Origin: Collinsella provencensis
Lineage (GTDB): Bacteria > Actinomycetota > Coriobacteriia > Coriobacteriales > Coriobacteriaceae
Length of the DNA stretch: 64,000 bases
Assembly: GCF_900199705.1 (NCBI RefSeq)
Contig: NZ_LT904908.1
Span: forward strand, 612,530-676,529
Reading direction: 5' to 3'
Part shown: one piece after another, positions 1-10,343 of the stretch
How positions within the stretch are numbered: the stretch's first letter is position 1
Layout: each line of letters opens with the position of its first letter
Program-made: the position numbers and the translations under genes
Notes under the pieces: model-generated
The model's input: only the letters and a program-made list of their open reading frames with translations
Told to the model about the DNA's origin: nothing
Database searches by the model: none

Positions 1-1731
1 GGGCACCGCCACATCCTGACCGCGCTTTGCACGACGGTCGGAACGGCGGCGCGTATGCTCCGCTTGCTCGGCACGCTCGGCCGCACGGTGATCGGCTCGA
101 TTGTCCTCGCGCGCAGATTGCTTTTCCGCGCGCTCGGCGACGCGACGCTCAGCACGGTTGGACACATGCTTTTTGGGTTGACCCTTCGCAGGCTTTGAAC
201 GCTCGACCCGCACCTCACGCGCGGTCAAAAGCTCGACATCCGCCTGTTCATCGCTTGCGCGAACACGCGTTTTACCAGGTCGCTTATGCTGCGACGGCTT
301 GCTTGTAAGCTCTGACGACCTGCTCGCAGGACCATCGTTTCCCTTCGCGCGCTTCGCTGCCTTACGGCGGCGCTGCTTCTCCTTCTTGCCCGCCGGAGCC
401 TTGGCGGGAACACGGTCGGGGTCGACCTCGACGGGATGCGCCCCCAGCTCCAGACCCTCGGCATCAAACAGGTCGACCGTCTTGCCCATCAGGGCCTCGA
501 TATCGAAGAACTCCGCCACATCGTCGGACGTGACGAACGTGAGCGACCAACCCGCTTCACCGGCGCGTCCCGTGCGCCCAATGCGATGGATGTAATCGAC
601 CGGATCTTCCGGTACATCGAAATTGATCACGTAGCTGACGTCGGTGATGTCGATGCCGCGCGCAAGCACATCCGTTGCCACAAGGACCTCGCACGCTCCC
701 TCGCGAAACGCCTTGAGAGCGCGCTCACGCTGCGCCTGCGTGCGATCGCCGTGAATGGCAGCCGTGGTAAACCCGGCGCGGGCAAGGCGGCGGCTACATG
801 CGTCGGCACGATGCTTGGTGCGGGTGAACACGATGACGCGGCTGGCACCCTCGCGCTTGAGCACCTGCGCAAGCAGGCCGTTTTTCGCCTCGAGTGAAAC
901 GGGAAGCACATACTGGGCGACCGTCTCGGCGGTTGAGGTCACCGGAGCGATCTCGATGCGGGCAGGGTCGTGCACCAGGTCGGTGATGGAACCAACCTGC
1001 TTCTCGTCAAGCGTGGCCGAGAACAGCAGCGTTTGACGGTCATCGCGCGTATAGCTCACGATGCGGCGCACGTCGGGCAAAAAGCCCATGTCGAGCATGC
1101 GGTCCGCTTCGTCGAGCACCAAGATCTGCACCTGATCGAGCGAGCAGGCGCCCTGGTTGATGAGGTCCTGCAGGCGCCCGGGCGTGGCGATGAGGATGTC
1201 GCAGCCGCGCTTGAGCTTATCGCGCTGCGGGTTGTAGCTCACGCCGCCCACCACGGTCACGCTCGTGTGCCCGGTGCGGCGGCAAATCGCGTGGCAAACC
1301 TCCTCGATTTGCTGGGCGAGCTCGCGCGTGGGGGTGACCACGAGCATAAGCGGGCCCTGCGCCGCGACCTTGCCGCGACCGCGGGAGCGCGGAACATGTG
1401 GCAGGTTGTTCATCGTGGGAAGTAAAAACGCCGCGGTCTTGCCCGTGCCCGTCTGAGCGGCGGCGAGCACGTCGCGCCCGTCGAGGGCCTCGGGAATGGC
1501 GGCCGCCTGCACGGGCGTGGGCGTGGTGTAACCCATATCCTCGACAGCACGCAGCACGCCTTTGGAAAGGCCAAGGTCGGCGAAGGAGGGAGCTGCGACG
1601 GCATCCTGAGCCATCTGATCAGCAGCATTTACCTGCACAGATGCAACGTCACGCGCCTGCTCGCGCGCACCGTTCGCATCGTTCTTCGCTGTGCGGTCAC
1701 CATTGATATGAAGCTTGTTGAAAAAAGGCAT
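1..1731 (-). CDS. DEAD-box ATP-dependent RNA helicase (3' end outside window)
   Basis: RNA helicase that unwinds RNA duplexes in ribosome assembly or mRNA turnover. 577 codons are open to the window edge and no stop is seen. Near residue 50 is the Q motif region (FADLGLSKGVLRAVEDMGY). It is followed by AQTGTGKT (motif I), PTRELA (Ia), DEAD (II), SAT (III), and the helicase C-terminal motifs ATDVLARGID and HRIGRTGRAG. After about residue 420 the protein becomes a long Lys/Arg-rich tail, typical of the RhlE/CsdA-like group in actinobacteria and probably RNA-binding. The start at 1731 has no good ribosome site; an in-frame ATG at 1746 is an alternative. It is transcribed away from copA. Confidence 0.93.
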   Translation of the reverse strand, partial: MPFFNKLHINGDRTAKNDANGAREQARDVASVQVNAADQMAQDAVAAPSFADLGLSKGVLRAVEDMGYTTPTPVQAAAIPEALDGRDVLAAAQTGTGKTAAFLLPTMNNLPHVPRSRGRGKVAAQGPLMLVVTPTRELAQQIEEVCHAICRRTGHTSVTVVGGVSYNPQRDKLKRGCDILIATPGRLQDLINQGACSLDQVQILVLDEADRMLDMGFLPDVRRIVSYTRDDRQTLLFSATLDEKQVGSITDLVHDPARIEIAPVTSTAETVAQYVLPVSLEAKNGLLAQVLKREGASRVIVFTRTKHRADACSRRLARAGFTTAAIHGDRTQAQRERALKAFREGACEVLVATDVLARGIDITDVSYVINFDVPEDPVDYIHRIGRTGRAGEAGWSLTFVTSDDVAEFFDIEALMGKTVDLFDAEGLELGAHPVEVDPDRVPAKAPAGKKEKQRRRKAAKRAKGNDGPASRSSELTSKPSQHKRPGKTRVRASDEQADVELLTAREVRVERSKPAKGQPKKHVSNRAERRVAERAEKQSAREDNRADHRAAERAEQAEHTRRRSDRRAKRGQDVAVP

Positions 1732-2203
1732 GAAGGAATAATCCATTTCCGCGCGGCAAGATGGCGACGTCAAACGTCGCGGTACCTTGGAAACCCGCGC
1801 ATAGGGTCTCTATACACATGCGCGGGCCGGTCCGCGCGGTGGAGCACGTTCGTTTCCGGCTTGTGCGCCTGCACCCGCACCATATTTGTCGGGTGCCGCT
1901 CTCGAACGCGTGGAGCAGATTCCACCGCGGGCAAGTATACGGGTGCTTTGAGGGCACGAACGCGGTATTCGCCCAACACCATCAGAACTTCTCGAAGTGT
2001 TGGGGCGGTTGCGCTCGTGCGCTCGGTCGCAGCACGCAGAGGCGCTTCGGGCAACAAAGCATCAAGCATGTCACAACCAGCACGCGGATCCGATCTGAAC
2101 AACAAACACCAGGCATGCTGCAATCGATACGCCGAAATGCCGCTATTTCACCAGGTCCGCCACCCCTGCGTCCCATGTGATGTATCCGTGTTTGTGTTTT
2201 AAT
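1732..2203. other. Intergenic stretch without a confident gene
   Basis: About 470 bases between the divergent helicase and copper operon. Several short overlapping frames are open on both strands, for example 1770-2123 on the minus strand (117 codons). None has a recognisable domain or a convincing ribosome site, and their composition is like GC-rich noncoding DNA. The stretch must hold the helicase promoter. I see no RNA gene in it. Confidence 0.5.
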
Positions 2204-2221
2204 AACACCCCCAGGGGGTAT
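2204..2221 (+). promoter_or_regulatory. CsoR-type copper operator
   Basis: The G-tract palindrome ACACCCCCAGGGGGTAT (five C, one base, five G) sits about 40 bases before the copA start. This is the classic operator form for CsoR copper repressors, and a CsoR is encoded at the end of the same operon. Copper binding to CsoR would release the operator and induce copA-copZ-csoR. Confidence 0.8.
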
Positions 2222-2262
2222 GGGTGTATCATGCAAACGACTCAATCAAAAGGAGTACCTGT

Positions 2263-4608
2263 ATGGTCCAAGAAACATTTGACGTGGGAGGCATGACCTG
2301 CGCGGCATGCCAAGCCCATGTGGAAAAGGCGGTCTGCAAGCTCGAGGGCGTGCAGGACGTTTCGGTCAACCTGCTTTCCGGCAGCATGCGCGTTACGTTT
2401 GACGAAGATACGCTCACCGACCGCGACGTGTGCGATGCCGTTGATCGTGCAGGTTACACTGCGCAAGCCCAAACGTCCGCAGCGGCGGGCGGCGCCTCTG
2501 GCACAAGCACGGGCACGGCATCTAGCACCGCACACCCCCTTACCGCGCAATCCCCTACCAAGAAACTCGAAGCTACGGCGCGCGCCATGCGCAAGCGCCT
2601 CATCATCTCCATCGTATTCCTCATCCCACTGTTCTACCTGGGTATGGGTCATATGTCGGGATGGCCGCTGCCGGCTTTCTTCACCGCGCATCAAAACATC
2701 ATGAACCTCGCACTCACTGAACTGTTACTGTTGCTGCCCATCCTCTACGTCAACGACAGTTACTTCATCAACGGCTTCAAGTCGCTTTTCCACGGCGCGC
2801 CGACCATGGACGCGCTCATCGCCGTCGGCGCCACCGCGAGCATCGCGTGGTCGATCTTCGGCATGTATCGCACCGCCGCCGCACTTGCCGCAGGTGACAT
2901 CATGGGTGCTCACGCCATCGCCATGGACAGTCTGTACCTGGAGAGCGCAGGCACCATCCTTTCCCTGGTCACCGTGGGTAAATACCTCGAAACCCGCAGC
3001 AAGGTGAAGACCGGCAGCGCGCTGGAGGCGCTCGTCGACCTTGCGCCCAAAACCGCAACCGTGGTTTCCCAAGACGGAACCGAACGCACGGTCAATGCGG
3101 ACGCCGTTCAACTCGGCAATGTCATCCGTGTGCGCCCGGGCGAGGCTATCCCTGTGGATGGCGTGTTACTCGAGGGCACCTCGTCCATCGACGAGAGTGC
3201 GTTGACCGGCGAGTCCATACCGGTGGAAAAGGGACCGGGAGATACGGTCAACGCTGCGACCATCAACCGTACCGGGTCGTTTACCTTCCGTGCCACGCGC
3301 GTGGGCGACGACACGAGCCTTGCCCAAATCATCCGTTTGGTTGAGGACGCCAACGCGACCAAGGCCCCCATCGCGCGTCTGGCCGATAAGGTGGCGGCTG
3401 TCTTTGTACCTGCGGTCCTCGTTATCGCCGCTGCGGTCTTCGTCGTGTGGATGATCGCAACCGGAGGCGACGTCAGCCGCGCGCTCACCTTTGCCGTAAC
3501 CGTCCTTGTCATCAGCTGCCCATGCGCGCTTGGGCTTGCCACGCCGGTCGCCATCATGGTAGGCACCGGTAAGGGCGCCGAGATGGGCATCCTGTTCAAG
3601 AGCGCTGAGGCACTCGAAACCCTGCGCGATGTCGATACCGTCGTATTCGACAAAACGGGCACCATCACGCAGGGAAAACCCATGGTGACCGACATCCTGC
3701 CCGCAACAGACACCACGGGTGAGCCCGTCATACGGGAGAAGGCGCTGCTCAAACTCGCTGCCGCGCTTGAGAGGAGCAGCGAGCACCCACTGGCGGAGGC
3801 CATCATGGCATGCGCTGACGAGCGCGGCATCGTGGCACGCGTCGTCGAAGACTTCGAGGCGATTCCGGGTCGCGGCGTCACCGCGCGCGAAGGTGGCAAT
3901 CACATTGCAGCCGGCAACGCGGCACTCATGGCCGATCTGGGTATCTCGATTGACCGCAGCGAGCTCGAACGTTTTGCCCGCGAAGGGAAAACCCCCCTCT
4001 TCTTCGCAAAGAACGGGCAGCTCATGGGTACCATCGCCGTGGCAGATGAGCTTCGTCCGACCAGCATGGAAACCATTGCCGCACTGGGAAACCTCGGCGT
4101 CAAAACCGTCATGCTCACCGGCGACAACAAGCTCACTGCGCGCGCCATCGCCGCACGCGTGGGCGTGAGCGACGTCATCGCCGACGTCCTTCCCGCCGAC
4201 AAGGAGCGCCACGTGCGCGAACTGCAGGAGCACGGGGGGATCGTCGCCATGGTGGGTGACGGCATCAACGACTCCCCCGCCCTCGCGCGCGCCAACGCAG
4301 GAATCGCCATCGGCACCGGCACCGACATTGCAAAGGAAGGGGCCGACATCGTGCTCATGAAAAGCGACCCGCTCGATGTCCCGCGCGCCATCGAGCTGTC
4401 GCGCGCCGTTATCCGAAACATCAAACAGGACCTCTTCTGGGCGCTGTTCTACAATACGCTGCTCATCCCGCTGGCCGCAGGCGCCCTATACCCGCTGTTG
4501 GGTTGGCAACTCACGCCCATGTTCGGCGCAGCAGCCATGAGTCTCTCGAGCGTTTGCGTGGTGTCGAACGCGCTGCGGCTCAAGGGGTTCAAGCCGAAGA
4601 AAGCCTGA
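2263..4608 (+). CDS. copA: Copper-exporting P1B-type ATPase CopA
   Basis: Pumps Cu(I) out of the cytoplasm at the cost of ATP. It has 781 aa. An N-terminal heavy-metal-associated domain (residues about 4-68) carries GMTCAAC at 10-16, followed by a Ser/Thr/Ala-rich linker. The membrane metal site CPC is at residues 419-421, the phosphorylated Asp of DKTGTIT is D463, and the hinge motif [10 protein letters not shown] is near residue 665. The last helices hold the MSLSS motif typical of Cu(I) pumps. ATG at 2263 is chosen over an in-frame ATG 13 codons upstream because AAGGAG lies just before it. First gene of the copper operon, followed by copZ and csoR. Confidence 0.96.
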   Translation: MVQETFDVGGMTCAACQAHVEKAVCKLEGVQDVSVNLLSGSMRVTFDEDTLTDRDVCDAVDRAGYTAQAQTSAAAGGASGTSTGTASSTAHPLTAQSPTKKLEATARAMRKRLIISIVFLIPLFYLGMGHMSGWPLPAFFTAHQNIMNLALTELLLLLPILYVNDSYFINGFKSLFHGAPTMDALIAVGATASIAWSIFGMYRTAAALAAGDIMGAHAIAMDSLYLESAGTILSLVTVGKYLETRSKVKTGSALEALVDLAPKTATVVSQDGTERTVNADAVQLGNVIRVRPGEAIPVDGVLLEGTSSIDESALTGESIPVEKGPGDTVNAATINRTGSFTFRATRVGDDTSLAQIIRLVEDANATKAPIARLADKVAAVFVPAVLVIAAAVFVVWMIATGGDVSRALTFAVTVLVISCPCALGLATPVAIMVGTGKGAEMGILFKSAEALETLRDVDTVVFDKTGTITQGKPMVTDILPATDTTGEPVIREKALLKLAAALERSSEHPLAEAIMACADERGIVARVVEDFEAIPGRGVTAREGGNHIAAGNAALMADLGISIDRSELERFAREGKTPLFFAKNGQLMGTIAVADELRPTSMETIAALGNLGVKTVMLTGDNKLTARAIAARVGVSDVIADVLPADKERHVRELQEHGGIVAMVGDGINDSPALARANAGIAIGTGTDIAKEGADIVLMKSDPLDVPRAIELSRAVIRNIKQDLFWALFYNTLLIPLAAGALYPLLGWQLTPMFGAAAMSLSSVCVVSNALRLKGFKPKKA

Positions 4609-4756
4609 CGTTTGGCGCCGTCGCTTCCGCGGTAGACGCGCGACGGCACCCCACGCATGTGCAACTACGACCGGACCGGTACATCAACAGGAAAACCCGC
4701 GCATCAAAGCGCGTGACAAACGTGCGTTTTCAAACGCAGACCACAAGGAGGACGAC

Positions 4757-4978
4757 ATGAATTACATCATCAAAACCGAGGGTCTTATGTGCGGCCACTG
4801 CGACGCCAAGGTCGAAACCGCGCTGCTCGCCATCCCCGGCGTGACCGATGCCGACTCTGATCACGAGGCTCAAACCGTTGAGGTCGAATGCTCCAGCGAG
4901 GTCGCTCCCGAACAGCTCGCTCAGGCAATCGAGCAGGCAGGCGAGAAATTCCGTGCGCTCTCAATCGACGAGGCGTAG
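4757..4978 (+). CDS. copZ: Copper chaperone, heavy-metal-associated domain
   Basis: A 73-aa single-domain HMA protein with the metal-binding CxxC at residues 12-15 (MCGHC). It would carry Cu(I) in the cytoplasm and hand it to CopA or CsoR. A strong AGGAGG-type site precedes ATG 4757. A 148-base gap separates it from copA, including a GC-rich inverted repeat near 4618-4650 that could trim or slow the transcript. CsoR follows 42 bases downstream. The CopZ role is inferred from length, motif and operon. Confidence 0.92.
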   Translation: MNYIIKTEGLMCGHCDAKVETALLAIPGVTDADSDHEAQTVEVECSSEVAPEQLAQAIEQAGEKFRALSIDEA

Positions 4979-5020
4979 TCGAGCAACCTTGGACACCCTA
5001 TTCCCTGAAGGGAGCACGCC

Positions 5021-5293
5021 ATGATGGCAGATCATGACAAGGTCTTGCGCCTGCTCAAAACGGCGCGCGGGCAAATCGACGGCATCATCAAGATGGTCGA
5101 AGACGACCGCTATTGCATCGATGTCTCCACGCAGCTCATGGCAACGCAATCGCTGCTCGGCCGAGTGAACGCCGACGTGCTCAAAGCGCATCTCTCCGGC
5201 TGCGTCCGGCAGGCCCTCCAATCTGGCTCCGAACAAGAGCGGGCAGACAAGCTCGCCGAAATCGAGCGCATCATCGACAAGCTCGCGCGCTAA
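5021..5293 (+). CDS. csoR: Copper-sensing transcriptional repressor CsoR
   Basis: A 90-aa all-helical repressor of the CsoR/RcnR family. The Cu(I) ligand set is visible as C32, H57 and C61, matching the Cys-His-Cys pattern of copper sensors (C36/H61/C65 in M. tuberculosis). The formaldehyde and nickel branches use other ligands. It would bind the G-tract palindrome at 2204-2221 in the absence of copper. Two adjacent ATG codons start the frame; a GAAGGGAG ribosome site lies upstream. Confidence 0.95.
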   Translation: MMADHDKVLRLLKTARGQIDGIIKMVEDDRYCIDVSTQLMATQSLLGRVNADVLKAHLSGCVRQALQSGSEQERADKLAEIERIIDKLAR

Positions 5294-5328
5294 GCTTCTT
5301 GATTTGAAGCACATGCAACCCAAGGCAT

Positions 5329-5511
5329 AGGCCCGAGGGAGCATTCCCTGCGAGCGTGGTTCCGCTTCGCTCAACAAAAACGCTCTTCGGGAATAGACCC
5401 TCGGGCCTTACCGTAGGCAGTACAACAACAGGACACAGCGGCAAGCGTCGGACATTTTCCCGGAGGGTGTTTTGTGAGCGTAGCGAACCACACCCGCAGG
5501 GAATATGTCCG
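5329..5511. repeat. Two long palindromes between convergent genes
   Basis: Two successive inverted repeats lie between csoR (+) and the amidohydrolase (-). The first, about 5329-5408, has arms AGGCCCGAGGG / CCCTCGGGCCT. The second, about 5449-5511, has arms CGGACAT.TTCCC / GGGAATATGTCCG. They could act as bidirectional terminators. The second resembles the GACATATCCC arms of the palindromic elements at 46.6 and 53.8 kb, so they may belong to one dispersed family. Confidence 0.6.
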
Positions 5512-5546
5512 CGCGTCCAATGCGCCCTCGGGTCAACCGGGCAACG

Positions 5547-6878
5547 TTAATCGACCGGCTGCTCCATAATCCAATCGAGATCGTGGTCGAGTTCGGCCAG
5601 GTGCTTGACCTTGGGGTGCTCGAGGTACGCGCCGCGGCACATAACATGCTTGACGTCGCTCAGAGCAGAGAGGTCATCGAGCGGGTTCTTCTCGAGTACG
5701 ATCATATCGGCGCTCTTGCCCACCTCGATGGTGCCCGTCTCATCGCCCAAGCCAAGCAGACGAGCATTCACCGCCGTGGCGGTATGCAGGGCGAAGGCGT
5801 TGCTCACGCCCACGTACTTGGCAAAGTAGGCGACCTCGCGCCACATGTCGTACTGCGTGACGTACGGACAGCTCGAATCGGTGCCCAAACCCACGTCGAT
5901 GCCATTGTCGAGTGCCTCACGCGCGCTTTGGATGATGCCCGCGCACACGATGTCGCCATTAGCCTTCTGAATCTCCGTGGAGTGCGTTTGCTCGGGCGAA
6001 AGCTTGACAAACGGGAGCGAGGGAGAAATCGTACACGTCACGCTCGGTTTGCGGCCGGGCAACTGCGTGCCGGCAGCGCCCTTGTACAGCGCGAGGATTT
6101 CGTCGGTCATGGGCGCGCCGTGCTCGATGGTGTCCACGCCCGCAGCCAGCGCCACCTGCACGCCCTCGGTGCTCTCAACATGCGCCATAACGGGAAGTCC
6201 CAGCTTGTGCGCCGCCGCACAAGCCGCGGAAGCAATCTCGGGCGACATGCGCAGCACGCCCGGCTCGCCCACCTTCGTGGCGTCGAACACGCCGCCGGTC
6301 ACAAACAGCTTGATAACGTCGGCTCCGTGAGCGGCGATCTCGCGCACCAGTGCGGCGGCTTGCTCGGGTGTCTCAGCGATTTTGGCAAACAGCCCCGCGC
6401 CATGGCCGTTGGGAACCGTCACGCCCGTACCCGGCGCGATGAGACGCGGACCGACGTACTTGCCGGAGTTGAACCCATCACGCACCGCGATGTCGGCAAA
6501 CAACGGGTCACCGGCACCACGGACGGTTGTCACGCCACTCGCGAGCTGCTGCTGGGCGCTCTTTCGCAGCAGCTTGCGCACGATGGCGCGACCCAGGGGA
6601 TTGTCGAGCTTCTTCATCAGCGCACCGGCATCGCCCGCGCTCGTGGGCTTTCCGGAACCGCAAAAATGCACATGCATGTTAATCAAGCCTGGCATCAAGT
6701 AGGCGCCGGCGAGGTCGATGACGCGATACCCAGGGCCCACGGGTGCCTGCCCGGTGGGAACGATCGCCGCAATGCGACCATTCTCAACCACGATCGCGCG
6801 GTCCACTTGCGGCTCCATGTCTGCCGTGCCGTCCAAAAGTGTCGCGTTAATAAAGACGATGTTCTCTGTTTTTGCCAT
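5547..6878 (-). CDS. Amidohydrolase (imidazolonepropionase-like, metal-dependent)
   Basis: A 443-aa TIM-barrel metal-dependent hydrolase of the amidohydrolase superfamily. The first metal ligands are HVH (H69 and H71). VIKLFVTGG supplies a candidate bridging Lys, MAHVES and IEHGAP hold the next His ligands, and GLGTDSS the catalytic Asp. The small N-terminal and C-terminal beta segments of the composite domain are present (ADMIVL near the end). This subfamily often cleaves Xaa-Pro dipeptides or related amides; the substrate here cannot be told. No signal peptide. GGGAGG precedes ATG 6878. It stands alone, convergent with csoR and divergent from pckA. Confidence 0.88.
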   Translation of the reverse strand: MAKTENIVFINATLLDGTADMEPQVDRAIVVENGRIAAIVPTGQAPVGPGYRVIDLAGAYLMPGLINMHVHFCGSGKPTSAGDAGALMKKLDNPLGRAIVRKLLRKSAQQQLASGVTTVRGAGDPLFADIAVRDGFNSGKYVGPRLIAPGTGVTVPNGHGAGLFAKIAETPEQAAALVREIAAHGADVIKLFVTGGVFDATKVGEPGVLRMSPEIASAACAAAHKLGLPVMAHVESTEGVQVALAAGVDTIEHGAPMTDEILALYKGAAGTQLPGRKPSVTCTISPSLPFVKLSPEQTHSTEIQKANGDIVCAGIIQSAREALDNGIDVGLGTDSSCPYVTQYDMWREVAYFAKYVGVSNAFALHTATAVNARLLGLGDETGTIEVGKSADMIVLEKNPLDDLSALSDVKHVMCRGAYLEHPKVKHLAELDHDLDWIMEQPVD

Positions 6879-7260
6879 AACGGCCTCCCTGTTTTGCGTT
6901 ACGTTGCTCCCTACTCTACCCCCTTGGACGACAACTCATGCGGGGTTTCGACAAGCGGCGATGCGGCCGTGAACCCGTCGCGAACAAAATTGCAGGTCAT
7001 CGACAGCACGGCCGCAACCCATCGCAAGTGCACCCGCAACATCGCTGCGGGTTTTACTAACAGCATTCCCGCAAGCCCGCCATCGTCAATCCTATCCTCC
7101 GAGCAACAACCACACCGTCGACTACTCCACTACGCAACAGTGGTAGAATACATCGAATGCGCTATCAAGATAGCAACTGCGCGTGTCACACGAAAACGCG
7201 CGCATCCCATGCTAGGAGGGCCAAGCCGTTTCATTGCCCGCCATCCCAAGGAGGACCCAT
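6879..7260. other. Divergent promoter region amidohydrolase / pckA
   Basis: About 380 bases with no gene. It must contain both start regions. The stretch just before pckA (about 7130-7200) is AT-richer. I see no riboswitch, operator palindrome or RNA gene that I could name. Confidence 0.5.
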
Positions 7261-8862
7261 ATGGCAGTCGAATCCGTTTCTCAAATCCTGGAGCGTCACG
7301 GCATCGTGGCTTCCGCTGACGCGGTCCACGTAGACCTGGCCCCGGCAGAGCTCGTCGAGGCGGCGCTCGCCCACGCAGAAGGCACGCTCGCTGCCAACGG
7401 CGCCCTGGTGGTCGAAACTGGCAAATACACCGGTCGCAGCCCCAAGGACCGCTTCGTGGTCGACACACCCGAGATTCACGACACCATCGCTTGGGGCAAC
7501 GTGAACGTCCCCATCTCGCAGGAGAGCTACGAGCAGGTGCGCGATGGAGTCACCGCCCACCTTTCCGAGCGCGGCTGCTACGTGGTGCGCGGCCTTGCCG
7601 GCGCCAACCGCGATCATGCCCGCAAGTTCATGGTCACCTGCGAGCTTGCGAGCCAGGCGCTCTTCATCACCCAACTGCTCGTTCGTCCCACCGACGAGGA
7701 GCGCGCCAGCTACGGCGAGCCCGACTTCACCATCCTCGCCGCCCCCGGTTACAAGTGCGACTCTTCCATCGAGGGCCTCAACTCCGAAGCCGCGGTGCTC
7801 GTCAACTTCACCGAGCGCACTGTGGTGATCGCCGGCACCGAGTACTCGGGTGAGATCAAGAAATCCGTCTTCTCCGTCATGAACTACCTGCTGCCCGTCG
7901 AGGACCACGTGCTCCCCATGCACTGCTCCGCCTCCATGGATCCCGAAACGCACGACACCGCCGTGTTCTTCGGCCTGTCCGGCACGGGCAAAACCACGCT
8001 TTCCGCTGACCCCAAGCGTCTGCTCATCGGTGACGACGAGCACGGCTGGGCCATGGACGAGGGTATCTTCAATATCGAGGGCGGCTGCTATGCCAAGTGC
8101 GACGGCCTCACCGAGGAGCGCGAGCCCGAGATTTTCCGCGCGGTGAAGTTCGGCGCGCTGTGCGAAAACGTTATCCTCAATGACAAGCGCGAACCCGATT
8201 ACGACGACACCTCGCTTACCGAGAACACCCGCGTGGGCTACCCCATCGAGCACATCCCCAACGCCTGGGTCAACGGCAGCGGCGGCGAGCCCACCGTGGT
8301 CATCTTCCTCACCTGCGACGCCTTCGGCGTGCTGCCCCCGATTGCCCGTCTCTCCGCCGACGCCGCCATGTATCACTTCGTGAGCGGCTTCACCTCCAAG
8401 GTCGCCGGCACCGAAGTCGGCATCAAGGAGCCGGTACCCACCTTCTCTTCGCTGTTCGGCGAGCCGTTCATGCCGCTTGACCCCATGGTTTACGCAGACA
8501 TGCTCGGCGAGCGCATCGCTGCAGGTAAGACCCGCGTGTACCTCGTGAACACCGGTTGGGTCGAGGGCTCCTACGGCGTTGGCCACCGCATCCCGCTCAT
8601 CTACAACCGCATCAACGTCAACGCAGCACTCGACGGCTCGCTTGAACAGGCGGAATTCATCCACGACGATGTCTTCAACCTGGATATCCCCACTACCTGC
8701 GCGGGCGTGCCCGACAACGTGATGGTGCCGTGGAAGTGCTGGGAGAGCAAGGACGACTACGACGCGACCGCTCGCAAACTCGCGCACATGTTCCAGGAGA
8801 ACTTCGAGAAGAAGTACGCGCACCTGCCTGAGAACGTGAAAAACGCCGGTCCGCACGCATAA
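7261..8862 (+). CDS. pckA: Phosphoenolpyruvate carboxykinase (ATP)
   Basis: Interconverts oxaloacetate plus ATP with PEP plus CO2 plus ADP. It has 533 aa, the normal length. The PEPCK-specific P-loop GLSGTGKTT, the metal site region SADPKRLLIGDDEHGW and the substrate-binding GKYTGRSPKDRF are all present. These mark the ATP-dependent, not the GTP-dependent, family. In anaerobic fermenters it usually runs toward oxaloacetate, conserving ATP on the way to succinate or aspartate. Start chosen at 7261 after GGAGGACCCAT. Monocistronic, with a strong terminator directly downstream. Confidence 0.97.
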   Translation: MAVESVSQILERHGIVASADAVHVDLAPAELVEAALAHAEGTLAANGALVVETGKYTGRSPKDRFVVDTPEIHDTIAWGNVNVPISQESYEQVRDGVTAHLSERGCYVVRGLAGANRDHARKFMVTCELASQALFITQLLVRPTDEERASYGEPDFTILAAPGYKCDSSIEGLNSEAAVLVNFTERTVVIAGTEYSGEIKKSVFSVMNYLLPVEDHVLPMHCSASMDPETHDTAVFFGLSGTGKTTLSADPKRLLIGDDEHGWAMDEGIFNIEGGCYAKCDGLTEEREPEIFRAVKFGALCENVILNDKREPDYDDTSLTENTRVGYPIEHIPNAWVNGSGGEPTVVIFLTCDAFGVLPPIARLSADAAMYHFVSGFTSKVAGTEVGIKEPVPTFSSLFGEPFMPLDPMVYADMLGERIAAGKTRVYLVNTGWVEGSYGVGHRIPLIYNRINVNAALDGSLEQAEFIHDDVFNLDIPTTCAGVPDNVMVPWKCWESKDDYDATARKLAHMFQENFEKKYAHLPENVKNAGPHA

Positions 8863-8871
8863 GTTTGAACG

Positions 8872-8903
8872 GGGCGCCAACACCACGGCGCCCTACTTTT
8901 TTA
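8872..8903 (+). terminator. Rho-independent terminator of pckA
   Basis: The perfect 7-bp stem GGGCGCC / GGCGCCC is followed by TACTTTTTT, ten bases after the pckA stop codon. Confidence 0.85.
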
Positions 8904-8915
8904 AGAAGGCCCTCG

Positions 8916-10343
8916 TTGCATAATCCCCTCGACAATCTTCGCCATAAGGTACGTGAGCTGCATCGCAGCCACCCACAACGCCCGCGCGCGCCGCGCAAGC
9001 CCAGCCCGCTTGCCGAGCTTGCAAACGCCTGGTGGACGCGGCTCATCTCCTCCGTATATGGAGGAGGCCTTTCGGCGCAAGAGGCCGAATACGAGAGTGG
9101 CGAGACAGGACGCGACTATCTGTGGAACTCCATCGGCGTAGGCGTGTGGGGCATGGTGTTCCCGGCGCTCACCGTTGTTACCACGCAGCTTGCAGGCACC
9201 GAACAAGCGGGCATGTTCTCCATGGCGTTTGTTGCGGGCACACTGCTCATGTTCCTGTCCAACTACGGTGTACGCAATTTCCAGGTTTCGGACATCGAGG
9301 AACATAGCTCCTTTTCGTCTTACCAAATCAACCGTTGGATCACTTCGATCTTTGCGCTGATAGCGGGCATTCTGTATTGCACGATCCGCGACTATGGGCC
9401 CACCATGTTCATGCTGTCCATGGGCGTCTACGTGTACAAGATCACCGACGGCCTCGCCGACGTGTACGAGGGCCGTTTGCAGCAAGCCGACAAACTCTAC
9501 CTCGCGGGCATCAGCCAGGCGCTGCGCTCCCTCGCTGCTTTGGTCGTTTTTTCCGTTCTCCTTTTTGTGGCGCGTTCGACAAGCGTTGCAGCGGTAGGTA
9601 TGGCGATCGCCGCCGTCGCGTCGCTTGCCATAATCACCATTCCGCTCGCCCTATTGGAAACAGAGGCATCCGGACCGTGGAACGTCAACGAAATCAGCGG
9701 TTTGTTCCGCCACTGCTTCCCGCTTTTCTCCGCCTTGTTCCTGTTTAACCTCATCGAGAATGTGCCCAAATTCGCCATGGAGGGCCTGCTCTCCTACGAC
9801 AACCAGCTGTACTTCAATGCGTTGTTCTTTCCCGCGCAGGGTATCCTTCTCGCCGCGGGCTTCATGTATAAACCCCAACTGCTGCGCCTGGCAAACATTT
9901 GGGCAAACCCCAAGCGCCGCAAGCGTTTCGACCTCATCGTGCTTGCCATGATCGGCGTCATCGTCATTCTCACATTCGGCACGTTTGTTTTTATGGCATG
10001 GCTCGGCATTCCCCTCATGAGCTTCATGTACGGCGTTGATTTCGAACAATTCCGCACGCTCGCATATCTTATGGTTATCGCGGGCGGCATCAGCGCGGCA
10101 ATCGACTTTCTGTATGCCATCGTTACTGTGCTGCGCCACCAAGATTCCGCCATGCGGCCCTATCTCATCACGTTTGCATTCGCGCTGGTGGTACCCACGG
10201 TTCTCATCCTGATCTTCGGCCTCATGGGCGCAGTCTTGGGCTATCTGCTTTCCATTGCATTGCTGCTCGTGCTGCTCGGTGTTGAGTACTACCACATCCG
10301 GCAGAGCCTCTCCCAAAAGAACCGCAGCCCCTTCCACGCATAA
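8916..10343 (+). CDS. Polytopic membrane protein, flippase / polysaccharide transporter-like
   Basis: About 475 aa. A basic N-terminal region (HPQRPRAPRKP) is followed by about 12 hydrophobic segments, the layout of Wzx/MATE-type lipid-linked sugar flippases. I cannot place it in a named family from sight. The TTG at 8916 (AGAAGG upstream) is preferred, because the in-frame ATG at 8865 would put the pckA terminator hairpin inside the coding region. It has no glycan genes around it, so the substrate is unknown. Confidence 0.7.
   Translation: MHNPLDNLRHKVRELHRSHPQRPRAPRKPSPLAELANAWWTRLISSVYGGGLSAQEAEYESGETGRDYLWNSIGVGVWGMVFPALTVVTTQLAGTEQAGMFSMAFVAGTLLMFLSNYGVRNFQVSDIEEHSSFSSYQINRWITSIFALIAGILYCTIRDYGPTMFMLSMGVYVYKITDGLADVYEGRLQQADKLYLAGISQALRSLAALVVFSVLLFVARSTSVAAVGMAIAAVASLAIITIPLALLETEASGPWNVNEISGLFRHCFPLFSALFLFNLIENVPKFAMEGLLSYDNQLYFNALFFPAQGILLAAGFMYKPQLLRLANIWANPKRRKRFDLIVLAMIGVIVILTFGTFVFMAWLGIPLMSFMYGVDFEQFRTLAYLMVIAGGISAAIDFLYAIVTVLRHQDSAMRPYLITFAFALVVPTVLILIFGLMGAVLGYLLSIALLLVLLGVEYYHIRQSLSQKNRSPFHA

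Noticed and set aside
1770..2123. 117-codon minus-strand frame between helicase and copA
   Set aside because: No ribosome site, no domain, and other frames are equally open. Kept only as an intergenic note.
5505..7319. 604-codon open frame on the plus strand opposite the amidohydrolase
   Set aside because: Antisense shadow rich in Arg, His and Ala, without domains; the amidohydrolase on the other strand has all its metal ligands.
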